Shown here one piece after another: positions 43,148 through 51,493 of a stretch of 55,031 bases of DNA. The notes below the pieces were generated by a model. The model made no database searches. It worked only from the letters and a program-made list of their open reading frames with translations, and was not told where the DNA came from. The first letter of the stretch is position 1, and every line of letters begins with the position of its first letter. The position numbers and the translations under genes are program-made. This DNA is from Deltaproteobacteria bacterium (GTDB lineage Bacteria > Desulfobacterota > Syntrophobacteria > BM002). The stretch is taken from assembly GCA_022340905.1 (NCBI GenBank), contig JAJDNB010000003.1, forward strand, positions 1 to 55,031, in the 5' to 3' direction.

Positions 43148-43669
43148 CTACCTCAGCTTCTCCAGAGCAGGACAATTATGTTGGACTGCAGTCTCAGGAG
43201 GAAAACCCATTGGAACACTACAGTAATCCAAAGGATCCGTTTCGAAATGCAGGACCTCACTGCCATCGAAATAACCATCACCGTCGGTGTCAGCCTCTGC
43301 CCAAGAAGTCCCAAACAACATATACTCCGCGTAATTACTCAGGCCGTCTTCGTCTGGATCCCAGCTTTTCATCTCATCAAGGAGAACCCCCAGGGTTTGT
43401 TCCATTTGAGCCATTGTCGCACTTGCCTTGGCCCAGTTGCCCTCCTGTAACCATCCGCCCACCTCCTCATCGAGACGCTCAGCCTCTGCAAGGCTAACCG
43501 GATCCAGACTATCTCCACCCATATGGCGGCACTCTGACAAACGGAATCGGAGCAAATCATAACTGCTGGCCAAACCCTCGTGGCTTATCTGCTTGTGGCA
43601 AGTAGCATTGGCAAGAACAAGCCAGAGGAGTGGCAACCCCAGTAGGACTAACCTTTTTGGTCTCATCAT
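43148..43669 (-). CDS. Exported protein with calcium-binding TSP3/EF-hand-like repeats
   Basis: A 173-residue protein. Residues 1-23 form a signal peptide followed by a cysteine (VLANATCHK); the -3 to -1 residues (Asn-Ala-Thr) fit a lipobox poorly, so lipoprotein status is open. The second half has two calcium-loop repeats (DPDEDGLSNYAEY and DTDGDGYFDGSE). Its ATG overlaps the stop codon of iorB (ATGA), so translation is coupled to the aryl-pyruvate enzyme. Why a periplasmic calcium-binding protein is part of that operon is unclear. Confidence 0.7.
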   Translation of the reverse strand: MMRPKRLVLLGLPLLWLVLANATCHKQISHEGLASSYDLLRFRLSECRHMGGDSLDPVSLAEAERLDEEVGGWLQEGNWAKASATMAQMEQTLGVLLDEMKSWDPDEDGLSNYAEYMLFGTSWAEADTDGDGYFDGSEVLHFETDPLDYCSVPMGFPPETAVQHNCPALEKLR

Positions 43670-44247
43670 ACCTTATAACCCAGTTCAAATGCCTTCAGGT
43701 TTATCTCCAGAAAGGACTTCTTTGTCCGAGTACTGAGCACTTCTTTCACCACCTTCTCATCGAAGGGCATTTGTGCATGGCCCATTAGGGTTCCAAGCAT
43801 CACCATATTTACCGAGAGCTCTGAGCCAGCCTCGCGTGCTAGAGATCTCGCGTCAAAGGCAATGAGATTGTTCACTTGATGCGATATAGTTTGCATCATA
43901 TGAGAGACTTCCGGATATTGATCCCTACCACTGGCTACGCTGAAAGGAGCTACAGGGCTTGTGTTGCAGATCACCAGGCTATGGGCCGAACACTTTCGCA
44001 CTGCCCTCAACGCTTCCAGGGGTTCAAAAGCCATAAGGATGTCGACTTCACCATCTGATATGACTGGACTCAGTGCGTTCCCCATTACGACTGCCGACTC
44101 AACCACTCCTCCCCGCTGAGCCATACCGTGAATCTCACTCACCACTACAGGAATATCAGCGATCAGCGCAGCTTCCCCTAAAACCCTAGTCGCCAACAGG
44201 GTACCCTGCCCGCCTACGCCAGTAAAAAAAATACGCCAGGTTTGCAT
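43666..44247 (-). CDS. iorB: Indolepyruvate:ferredoxin oxidoreductase beta subunit
   Basis: A 193-residue gamma/beta-type subunit of 2-oxoacid:ferredoxin oxidoreductases, with GVGGQGTLLATRVLGEAA at the N terminus and HGMAQRGGVVESAVVMG. With IorA it interconverts aryl pyruvates and arylacetyl-CoA, using ferredoxin. It follows iorA after 64 bases, a gap filled with CCCTATGC-type words. Its stop overlaps the start of the next gene. Confidence 0.92.
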   Translation of the reverse strand: MQTWRIFFTGVGGQGTLLATRVLGEAALIADIPVVVSEIHGMAQRGGVVESAVVMGNALSPVISDGEVDILMAFEPLEALRAVRKCSAHSLVICNTSPVAPFSVASGRDQYPEVSHMMQTISHQVNNLIAFDARSLAREAGSELSVNMVMLGTLMGHAQMPFDEKVVKEVLSTRTKKSFLEINLKAFELGYKV

Positions 44248-44311
44248 ATGCTATCCCTTTGCCTTTGCCCTCTGCCCCTGCCCCATGCTATGTTGCATTT
44301 GGCAGCAGACT

Positions 44312-46171
44312 CTAAGCGCTCTTCTTTTTCGGCTTTATTGCGTGACAAATCTGCTTGCAGACACTGCAACCGCTGCACAGATGCTCGTCGATTGCAATGA
44401 AAGCGCACTCATTCTCATCTTCACAGTAGGTAAAGGCCGGACATCCAAGCTCATCCAAGCACCTTCTGCACATGTCACATTCGTTAGTCACCCTGAAAAC
44501 AACTTTCTGTTTCTTGCCGGTGATGCGTCTCTCGAATAGTGGACAGGGTGATTTCGAGATGACCACTTTCACACCAGGTGCACCTTCCATAATCTCTCTT
44601 ACCGTGGCGACTGTTTTCTCAACTTGCAAAGGATTCACCACTACTACCTGATCTACCCCACAACCTCGAACTAGTTTCTGAATGTCCACCTTCGGAGGCT
44701 GAGGCCCCTCATCGGTGAGTTCTACCCCAGGGTGTGGTTGCTGTCCTGTCATGGCGGTTGTGCCATTGTCTAAAATCACCAGGACAAAATTGTGGTCATT
44801 GTGGACAGCATTAATAAGTCCTGTGACACCCGAATGAAAGAAGGTCGAATCGCCAACAAAAGCCACCACAGGCTTGTCCTGAGCCTTGGAAAATCCACCG
44901 GCACTGGAGACGCTGGATCCCATACAGAGGAGATAGTCCGCAGCCGCGAGAGGCGGCAGTAACCCCAAGGTGTAACACCCAATATCAGATGGATATATAG
45001 CACCCCCTTCGCCAAATGCTTGTCTCACCGCATAATAACTCGCTCTGTGTGGACAACCCGCGCAAAGGTTAGGCGGTCGCTGAGGGAGGTCCGATGGTAT
45101 TTCCACCTTCGGCGGTTTATAATCCAGCTGGAAAAACTGGGCCATTGCTGATTTGACCAGAACTGGATCGAATTCAAAATATCGGGGCAGTAATTTATCA
45201 CCTTTACCCTTAATGTGGATTGCAACCCCTCCCTCCTGAGCAGTTACCTTCAGCATATCTTCCAAAAACGGCTCCAGCTCTTCCACCACCAGAATCTTCT
45301 CAACTTTTCCAATGAAGTCTAAACAGAGTGATTCTGGGAATGGATAGGTCATTCCCAGTTTCAGCAACTGTACTTGGTTGGCAATATTCAGTTCTCCAAT
45401 AGCGTCCTTTACATAATTGTAGCTCACCCCACTGGTTACAACTCCCCAGGTTCCCTGCCCTTCAGCTCTGTTGAAAGGCGATATGTCAGCCTCCACCCTC
45501 ATTTTTTTAAGCTTCTCCAGTAATGCAATGTGAAGCCTTCGCGCCACCATGGGCACCGGCACAAGGTTTAAGGGATCCTTTACGAATATCCCTCTCACCC
45601 TCGCCTGCTGCAATTTCCCGAGTTCTACGACGGACCGGCTGTGATTTACTCGAGTAGTGGTGCGCAAAAGAACTGGAAGGCCATAGGACTCGGACAAGTC
45701 AAAAGCGGCCCTGGTCATAACCAAGGCCTCCTGGGAATCGGCGGGTTCAAGCATAGGTATTCCAGCGAATCTGGCGTACAGACGGTTGTCCTGTTCGTTC
45801 TGGCTTGAATGCATTGAGGGATCATCTGCACTGACGATGACCATGCCCCCCTTTACCCCCACGTAAGCCAAAGTCATGAGAGCATCGGACGCCACATTTA
45901 AACCAACATGCTTCATGCTGCACATGGTGCGTAGACCAGAAGTAGAAGCGGCAGCTGCAGTTTCCAATGCCACTTTCTCATTTACCGAATACTCGAAATA
46001 CATATTTGTTTCTTGAGAGATTCGATAAAAATTATCCCCGATCTCCGAGGAGGGAGTCCCGGGATAAGTTGTAGCAAAGGAGATACCTGCCTCGAGAGCT
46101 CCTCGAACAATCGCCTCGTTTCCAAGAAGCAGCTTCTTACTGCCGGATTGAGCTGTCAGTAGTTCATGCAT
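44312..46171 (-). CDS. iorA: Indolepyruvate:ferredoxin oxidoreductase alpha subunit
   Basis: A 619-residue thiamine-diphosphate enzyme. The N-terminal domain has GNEAIVRGALEAGISFATTY and the SSEIGD motif; the TPP site is GDSTFFHSGVTGLINAVHND with LDNGTTAMTGQQPHPG. The C terminus is a two-cluster ferredoxin domain (CDMCRRC and CSGCSVCKQIC). It acts on indole-, phenyl- and hydroxyphenylpyruvate. It works oxidatively in amino acid breakdown or, with reduced ferredoxin, reductively in aryl-acid salvage. The operon leader favours the second reading. Confidence 0.94.
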   Translation of the reverse strand: MHELLTAQSGSKKLLLGNEAIVRGALEAGISFATTYPGTPSSEIGDNFYRISQETNMYFEYSVNEKVALETAAAASTSGLRTMCSMKHVGLNVASDALMTLAYVGVKGGMVIVSADDPSMHSSQNEQDNRLYARFAGIPMLEPADSQEALVMTRAAFDLSESYGLPVLLRTTTRVNHSRSVVELGKLQQARVRGIFVKDPLNLVPVPMVARRLHIALLEKLKKMRVEADISPFNRAEGQGTWGVVTSGVSYNYVKDAIGELNIANQVQLLKLGMTYPFPESLCLDFIGKVEKILVVEELEPFLEDMLKVTAQEGGVAIHIKGKGDKLLPRYFEFDPVLVKSAMAQFFQLDYKPPKVEIPSDLPQRPPNLCAGCPHRASYYAVRQAFGEGGAIYPSDIGCYTLGLLPPLAAADYLLCMGSSVSSAGGFSKAQDKPVVAFVGDSTFFHSGVTGLINAVHNDHNFVLVILDNGTTAMTGQQPHPGVELTDEGPQPPKVDIQKLVRGCGVDQVVVVNPLQVEKTVATVREIMEGAPGVKVVISKSPCPLFERRITGKKQKVVFRVTNECDMCRRCLDELGCPAFTYCEDENECAFIAIDEHLCSGCSVCKQICHAIKPKKKSA

Positions 46172-46254
46172 TGGTTTCCTTACTCCTATCTCCTAACTTG
46201 TAAAACACGCCCTATGCAATTCTGTGTAACCGAAAAGGGCCTGACTGCGCAATA

Positions 46255-47565
46255 TTATTGGGAGAGTCTCCTGTAATCCACCACTTTGAAAGAAGTCTCT
46301 TTTTCTCTGGTGATGGATCCAGGTTCAACCAAAATAATTTTTGGAGTGACTCCGATACCCCCTGCCACTTTTTCACCCATTCTCTCTATTAAGGCCCTCT
46401 GCTCACGCATTTTGTCAAAGAAAAGCTCTTCAGAAACCTCGACCTCTACCGTGAGTCTATCAAGGTGGCCTTCCCTGTTCACCACTATCTGATAAGGGGG
46501 TTTACTTCCTAGGACTTCCTCAAGAAGATCACCCACACGACTCGGAATAATATTCATACCTTTTACGACAATTACCTGGTCGGTACGGCCCATCACCCTG
46601 CTCATGCGGGCCAGACTCCGACCGCACTCGCAGGGATCATATCGCAGGGAACAAAGATCACCTGTGCGGAATCTTATCAAAGGAAATGCCTCCTTGGTAA
46701 GAGTTGTAATGATGAGTTCTCCAACTTCTCCAGGCTGCAAATTTTTTCCCGTCTGCGGATCCACCACCTCAAAAAAGAAGTGATCCTGATTGAGATGCAT
46801 CCCGACCTGATGAAGACACTCGCCGGCAACGCCGGGCCCCATTATCTCGCTAAGGCCGTAATTATCCGTAGCCTTAACGTACAATCGCGCTTCAATTTCC
46901 TCTCGCATCTCCTCCGACCATGGCTCCCCTGCAAGCATGGCAAATTTGAGCGTGAGTGTCTTCGCGTCAACCCTCATGTTTTCCATGCGATCAGCAATAA
47001 CCAGAGCGTAAGAGGGAGTAGCCACGAGGGCCGTGGTGCGGTAGTCTTGCATAATTTTTACTTGTCGTTCAGTACGACCAACTGAGGTAGGAAGCACTGA
47101 TGCACCAATAAGCTCGGCTCCATAGTGAAGCCCCAGGCCCCCGGTGAGAAGCCCGTAATTCAACGTGATTTGCACCACATCATCAGCCGTGACACCGCCG
47201 GCGGTAAGAACGCGAGCCACAAGCTCACTCCAATGCTTCAAATCCTGCCTAGTATAGCCTACAACAACTGGCTTGGTGGCACCTGAAGAGGAATGGACCC
47301 TTACCACCTCTCGCAAGGGAACAGCGAAGAGGTCATAAGGATACGCATCACTGAGATCCCTGCTGCAAGTGAAAGCAAGTTTCGCCACATCATTTAGCTC
47401 GACAAGGTCTTCAGGCTCAAAGCCAAGTTCATCAAATTTCTTTCGGTAAAATGCGACGTTCCTATAGACCCGATTGAGCGTTGCCTGCAGCCGCTCGAGC
47501 TGCAGCTGTGCCAGCTCGTCCTGTGACATACATTCATAATCCGGATCCCAAATTTTCATAGCCAT
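46255..47565 (-). CDS. paaK: Phenylacetate-CoA ligase
   Basis: A 436-residue adenylate-forming ligase of the PaaK group. Motifs are VHSSSGATKPVVVGYT (AMP loop), YGLSEIMGPGVAGEC, LIRFRTGDLCSL and the C-terminal GRTDQVIVVKGMNIIPS. It activates phenylacetate or its hydroxy/indole relatives to CoA thioesters. Between livF and iorA it supplies the CoA ester that IorAB can carboxylate to aryl pyruvate, or receives its product for energy gain. Confidence 0.93.
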   Translation of the reverse strand: MAMKIWDPDYECMSQDELAQLQLERLQATLNRVYRNVAFYRKKFDELGFEPEDLVELNDVAKLAFTCSRDLSDAYPYDLFAVPLREVVRVHSSSGATKPVVVGYTRQDLKHWSELVARVLTAGGVTADDVVQITLNYGLLTGGLGLHYGAELIGASVLPTSVGRTERQVKIMQDYRTTALVATPSYALVIADRMENMRVDAKTLTLKFAMLAGEPWSEEMREEIEARLYVKATDNYGLSEIMGPGVAGECLHQVGMHLNQDHFFFEVVDPQTGKNLQPGEVGELIITTLTKEAFPLIRFRTGDLCSLRYDPCECGRSLARMSRVMGRTDQVIVVKGMNIIPSRVGDLLEEVLGSKPPYQIVVNREGHLDRLTVEVEVSEELFFDKMREQRALIERMGEKVAGGIGVTPKIILVEPGSITREKETSFKVVDYRRLSQ

Positions 47566-47620
47566 TCATCCCCTTGGTGTTGTCAGATTAAGTTCGAAAC
47601 CCAGGCGAATTGTGGACAAC

Positions 47621-47704
47621 CGATGTGTGATGTGGGATATGGGATGTGAGGTACCATAACCTACCTTAATTTTTTCTTTAATCTCAAATCGCACATCTCA
47701 CATG
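47621..47704. repeat. GATGTGAGATATGAGATGTG family repeat with inverted arm
   Basis: Left arm GATGTGTGATGTGGGATATG (47622-47641) continuing GGATGTGAGG; right arm ATCTCAAATCGCACATCTCA (47681-47700). It lies between livF and paaK inside the operon, so if it forms RNA structure it does so within the mRNA. Confidence 0.72.
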
Positions 47705-47728
47705 GAAAGGCTAAACTTGTTTAGACTT

Positions 47729-48457
47729 TCATTCTTCCCAAACCTCCCGATAGCCCTTGCCTAGATATGCTCGTCTTACTTCCTCGTGCTCGAGAAGCAT
47801 CCGACATTTGCCTTGGAGGACGATCTTTCCGGTTTCCAGCACATAGCCGCGATCCGCTATGTAGAGTGCGGCGCGGGCGTTTTGTTCAATGAGCAAAATG
47901 GTGGTTCCCTCTTCTCTCAATCTTCTTATGATCTTAAATGTTTCTTTCACCAGCAAAGGTGAGAGACCCATCGAAGGTTCATCCAGTATGAGAAGCCTCG
48001 GCCTAGCCATTAATGCTCTCGTGATAGCCAGGATCTGTTGTTCGCCACCACTTAGCGTGCCCGCCATCTGATTCCATCGGCCAGCGAGAATGGGAAATTT
48101 CTCTCTGAAACGGTCCATATCCGCTCGTACTGCCTTCCTGTCTTTACGAATAAATCCGCCCATCTCAAGATTGTCACGTAAGCTAAGCGTGGAAAACACC
48201 TTCCGCCCCTCTGGCACGTGAGATATACCAGCCCGGACTATCTCCTCCGCTGGTACCCCGATTAGATCCCTCCCTTCGAAAGTAATGGAACCACGCCTGG
48301 AGGGAACAATACCGGAAATTGTTTTTAAAAGCGTAGTCTTACCGGCTCCGTTGGCGCCTATTAAGGTCACTATTTCGCCCTGGTTAACATGAAACGAAAC
48401 ACCTCTCAAGGCGTGGATGTTACCGTAGTATGTGTGGACACTCTTTAGGGTTAGCAT
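47729..48457 (-). CDS. livF: Branched-chain-type amino acid ABC transporter ATP-binding protein LivF
   Basis: A 242-residue ABC ATPase. Walker A is GANGAGKTT, the signature LSGGEQQ, Walker B LLILDEPSMGLSP; the LivF-type ending includes GYVLETGKIVLQG. The ATG at 48457 starts the family sequence MLTLKSVHTYYGNIHALRGV; the longer frame upstream is not family-like. It drives uptake by LivHM. The substrate here is probably an aromatic acid or aromatic amino acid, given the operon; this is inference. Confidence 0.93.
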   Translation of the reverse strand: MLTLKSVHTYYGNIHALRGVSFHVNQGEIVTLIGANGAGKTTLLKTISGIVPSRRGSITFEGRDLIGVPAEEIVRAGISHVPEGRKVFSTLSLRDNLEMGGFIRKDRKAVRADMDRFREKFPILAGRWNQMAGTLSGGEQQILAITRALMARPRLLILDEPSMGLSPLLVKETFKIIRRLREEGTTILLIEQNARAALYIADRGYVLETGKIVLQGKCRMLLEHEEVRRAYLGKGYREVWEE

Positions 48458-48645
48458 AGTTTGGTTTTTATTTAGCACATATCTTCTGTTGTCTTCGACG
48501 AGGGAAGAGTCAAGCTCCAGAAGCGCAAGGCACAATGCTCAGAATTCAAGATAAAAGCTTTGTAGTTAGTAAGCAGTAGGGCGTACCGTCGTGCTCGCCT
48601 TCTTTTTCCCCGTCTCGCCCCACCTCTCGTCTCGCTCGTCTCGCC

Positions 48646-49440
48646 CTAGATATCTGAATAATCAACCTCTTCCCCTAAATAGGCTTCAATCACTACCGGA
48701 TCATTCTTAACTTGTTTAGGCTTGCCTTCCGCTATTTTTTCACCGAAGTTCATAACGACGATTTCGTCCGAAATGTCCATTACTAGATTCATGTCGTGCT
48801 CGACCAAGATCACGGTGATTCCCCTCTCCAGAATTCTCTGGATCAAGGACGCCAACCCTTCAGTCTCCTTGGTATTCAGCCCTCCAGCTGGCTCGTCCAA
48901 CAGAAGTATTCTGGGCTCTGTGGCCAATGCTCGACCTATCTCAAGAAGCCTCTGTTCCCCCAGAGGCAGATTACCAGCTAACTCGCCTCCTTTGTGCAGC
49001 AGCCCCACGAATTCTAGGTAATCCTTTGCACCGTCTTGGATCCGTCGCTCCTCCCTTCTCATCCACGGAAGCTTGAGACCTGTACTGATTATTCCGGCTC
49101 GACTCTGAATGTGCCTTCCCACCATTACGTTTTCTAAAACAGTCATCCGACCAAATACTTCCACGTTTTGAAAAGTCCGGGACACACCCAAACGGGCAAT
49201 TTCCCAGGGTTTCCTGCCCTCGATAGACAGACCTTCAAGGGTGATGGCCCCATTGTTAGGAGGGAAAACCCCACTAATGAGATTGAAAAGTGTTGTTTTC
49301 CCCGCCCCGTTTGGTCCGATAATGGCCTTGATAATCCCTGAAGTTACTGTAAAGCTTAATCCCTCTAGGGCTTGCACGCCACCAAACGATTTATGCAGGT
49401 CCTCTACGCGGAGCAAAGTGTCGAATTTCTCAGAATCCAT
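48646..49440 (-). CDS. livG: Branched-chain-type amino acid ABC transporter ATP-binding protein LivG
   Basis: A 264-residue ABC ATPase with Walker A GPNGAGKTT, the degenerate LivG signature LPLGEQRLLEIGRAL and Walker B ILLLDEPAGGLN. The helix insertion between (SRAGIISTGLKLPW) is normal for LivG. It pairs with LivF. The gap to livF (48541-48645) contains CTCGTCTCGCTCGTCTCGCC words. Confidence 0.94.
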   Translation of the reverse strand: MDSEKFDTLLRVEDLHKSFGGVQALEGLSFTVTSGIIKAIIGPNGAGKTTLFNLISGVFPPNNGAITLEGLSIEGRKPWEIARLGVSRTFQNVEVFGRMTVLENVMVGRHIQSRAGIISTGLKLPWMRREERRIQDGAKDYLEFVGLLHKGGELAGNLPLGEQRLLEIGRALATEPRILLLDEPAGGLNTKETEGLASLIQRILERGITVILVEHDMNLVMDISDEIVVMNFGEKIAEGKPKQVKNDPVVIEAYLGEEVDYSDI

Positions 49441-49453
49441 TTCGCCAATTCAT

Positions 49454-49524
49454 CGGTTATGGATCGTAGACAATAGATTATGGACTATCTCTCACCCATA
49501 ACCTATTACCCATGACCTATTACC
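49454..49524. repeat. GGTTATGGATCGTAGAC / CCATAACCTATTACC word repeat
   Basis: GGTTATGGATCGTAGACAAT and GATTATGG on the left, with CCCATAACCTATTACCCATG and CTATTACC on the right, form an inverted pair in the livG-livM gap. Confidence 0.6.
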
Positions 49525-49534
49525 TTGAAAGCTT

Positions 49535-50491
49535 TCAGCTTCGCTTCCATAAACGTTTCATTTTCGGACTGAGATCAACCAGGCCTTCAGGCAGAAACAT
49601 TACTATAGCCAGGAGTACAGCTCCATAGACTAAAATATCGAAATCGCGGAAAACATGAAGCCACTCGTTTCCCAAAAAAGTTAGCAGCCAGGTTCCGAGT
49701 AGTGCTCCCCAGATGTTATGCATGCCGCCCACCACCACCATCATTACCAGTTTTATGGATAGGAAGAAATCAAAAGAACTGGGACTCAAGAAGCCCACGT
49801 AATGGGTGTAGAGGCTTCCGGCAAGAGAGGCATAGGCAGCGCTTAAAACAAAAATGACGAGTTTGAATCTCGAGGTTTCAACCCCCATTGCGTCTGCAGC
49901 AACTGCGCTGTCATGCAAAGAACGAAGGGCTCTGCCTATACGGGAATTAATCACATTGAGCGAGAACACCAGGGTCAGTACCACCAGCGACCAAACCAAA
50001 ATATAGTAATAGAGTTCATTGTTTAGATCTAAACCGAAGAAGGTTAGTCCCGGAATATCTGAAAATCCAGAGGGACCGCCGGTGAGGGCTACCTCCTCAT
50101 TGAAAAAAATATAGACGATAACACCAAAGCCAAGGGTGGCCATGGCAAGATAATGCCCTTTCAGTTTTAACGATGGAACACCGACAATATAGGCGACCAG
50201 GGCTGTTAAGAATATACCGGCGGGCATGGCTAGCCAGGGAGACAGCGAAAGCTTTGTGCATAGTATCCCAGAAGTGTAGGCTCCCAGACCAAAAAAGGCT
50301 GCATGTCCAAGGGAAATCTGTCCTGCATATCCCATGAGAAGGCTGAGTCCCATGTTGATTAGACTGTATATCCCGACAAATATCATCACGTCCAGATAGT
50401 GGCCTATTGCCCCCACATTCAGAACCACCACTGGAAAAAGGGAAAGAAAGACAATCAAGGCAAAGAGCATTTTGCGATTGGATTTCTGCAT
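49535..50491 (-). CDS. livM: Branched-chain-type ABC transporter permease LivM
   Basis: A 318-residue inner-membrane permease with about nine hydrophobic helices. The segments GYAGQISLGHAAFFGLGAYT and GRALRSLHDSAVAADAMGV are the LivM hallmarks (the latter is the EAA-like loop that touches the ATPases). It forms the pore with LivH. Confidence 0.94.
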   Translation of the reverse strand: MQKSNRKMLFALIVFLSLFPVVVLNVGAIGHYLDVMIFVGIYSLINMGLSLLMGYAGQISLGHAAFFGLGAYTSGILCTKLSLSPWLAMPAGIFLTALVAYIVGVPSLKLKGHYLAMATLGFGVIVYIFFNEEVALTGGPSGFSDIPGLTFFGLDLNNELYYYILVWSLVVLTLVFSLNVINSRIGRALRSLHDSAVAADAMGVETSRFKLVIFVLSAAYASLAGSLYTHYVGFLSPSSFDFFLSIKLVMMVVVGGMHNIWGALLGTWLLTFLGNEWLHVFRDFDILVYGAVLLAIVMFLPEGLVDLSPKMKRLWKRS

Positions 50492-50510
50492 GTTCTAAGA
50501 ATAGCCGGGG

Positions 50511-51413
50511 CTAAAACTCCTTAATTTTGCTAGCTTCTACATTTCCAAACAAACCACTTGGACGAACATATAAAACCAAAAGCAGGAGCAGGAGCGCTAC
50601 AGCATCCTTGTACCCTGAGGAAACAAAACCAGCGCATAAAGACTCAATAACTCCAAGGAGAATACCCGCCACCACTGCTCCATAAAAACTTCCCAAGCCA
50701 CCCATCACAGAAGCGCCGAAACCTTTTAGAGCCAAAAGGGCACCTCGGTCGTATTCCATAAGGGATATGGGGGTGATTATGGCTCCAGCAACTGCACCAA
50801 TGGCGGCGCTTAGGGCAAAAGAAATCAAAATCATGATGTTAACTCTAATGCCTACTAGGCGAGCAGCCTCGGGATCATCGGCGCAGGCAAGCATGGCTTT
50901 GCCGTATCGCGTTTTTTTAAAAAAGAAACTCAGCAACACCACCACCACCGCAGTTATGAACAGCACCCATAGTGTTTGAGTTTGGATAGCTGCTCCGAGG
51001 ATGAATATTGGTTTGCTACCGCTAAATGGTGGAATAATATACGGATCTTTGCCCCAAACAAACATAGCAATTCCCTTCAAGAGAATCGAAACAGCAATAG
51101 TGACGATAATCATGGTCAATACGGTGGCATTCTTGAGTGGGTTGATGGTAAATCTCTCCATCAAGGCTCCCACACCAGTTACCGCCAGAACTGTCAGAAA
51201 AAATGCTATTGGCAATGGTAGCTTGGCCGTGGCGGTGAAAAAGACCATAATAAGTCCGCCCAGCATGACAAATTCGCCTTGGGCAAAGTTAATTATTTCA
51301 GTGACGTTGTAGATTATATTGAAGCCCACAGCTACCAAAGCGTAAATGCTTCCCACGGTGATACCAGTGAAAAAATACTGAGTGAGCTGTCCCAGCAGGG
51401 AAATTCTTTCCAT
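50511..51413 (-). CDS. livH: Branched-chain-type ABC transporter permease LivH
   Basis: A 300-residue inner-membrane permease. GSIYALVAVGFNIIYNVTEI and NFAQGEFVMLGG at the start are typical of LivH, and KTRYGKAMLACADDPEAARL is the coupling loop. It starts 19 bases after a short gap from livM on the downstream side and 80 bases after livK on the upstream side; the latter gap contains a strong hairpin. Confidence 0.94.
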   Translation of the reverse strand: MERISLLGQLTQYFFTGITVGSIYALVAVGFNIIYNVTEIINFAQGEFVMLGGLIMVFFTATAKLPLPIAFFLTVLAVTGVGALMERFTINPLKNATVLTMIIVTIAVSILLKGIAMFVWGKDPYIIPPFSGSKPIFILGAAIQTQTLWVLFITAVVVVLLSFFFKKTRYGKAMLACADDPEAARLVGIRVNIMILISFALSAAIGAVAGAIITPISLMEYDRGALLALKGFGASVMGGLGSFYGAVVAGILLGVIESLCAGFVSSGYKDAVALLLLLLVLYVRPSGLFGNVEASKIKEF

Positions 51414-51432
51414 AGCACCAATTCTTCAACAG

Positions 51433-51467
51433 AAAGCCTCTCCCGACCGAAGGACTGGAGAGGCTTC
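51433..51467 (-). other. Intercistronic hairpin between livK and livH
   Basis: On the coding strand GAAGCCTCTCC pairs with GGAGAGGCTTTC, a stem of about eleven pairs around a TTCG-containing centre. Such stems after a binding-protein gene usually protect its mRNA and lower downstream expression, giving more LivK than permease. A short T-rich tail (CTTTC) could also end part of the transcripts. Confidence 0.72.
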
Positions 51468-51493
51468 CATAGCCATTACATTTTTACAGGAAT

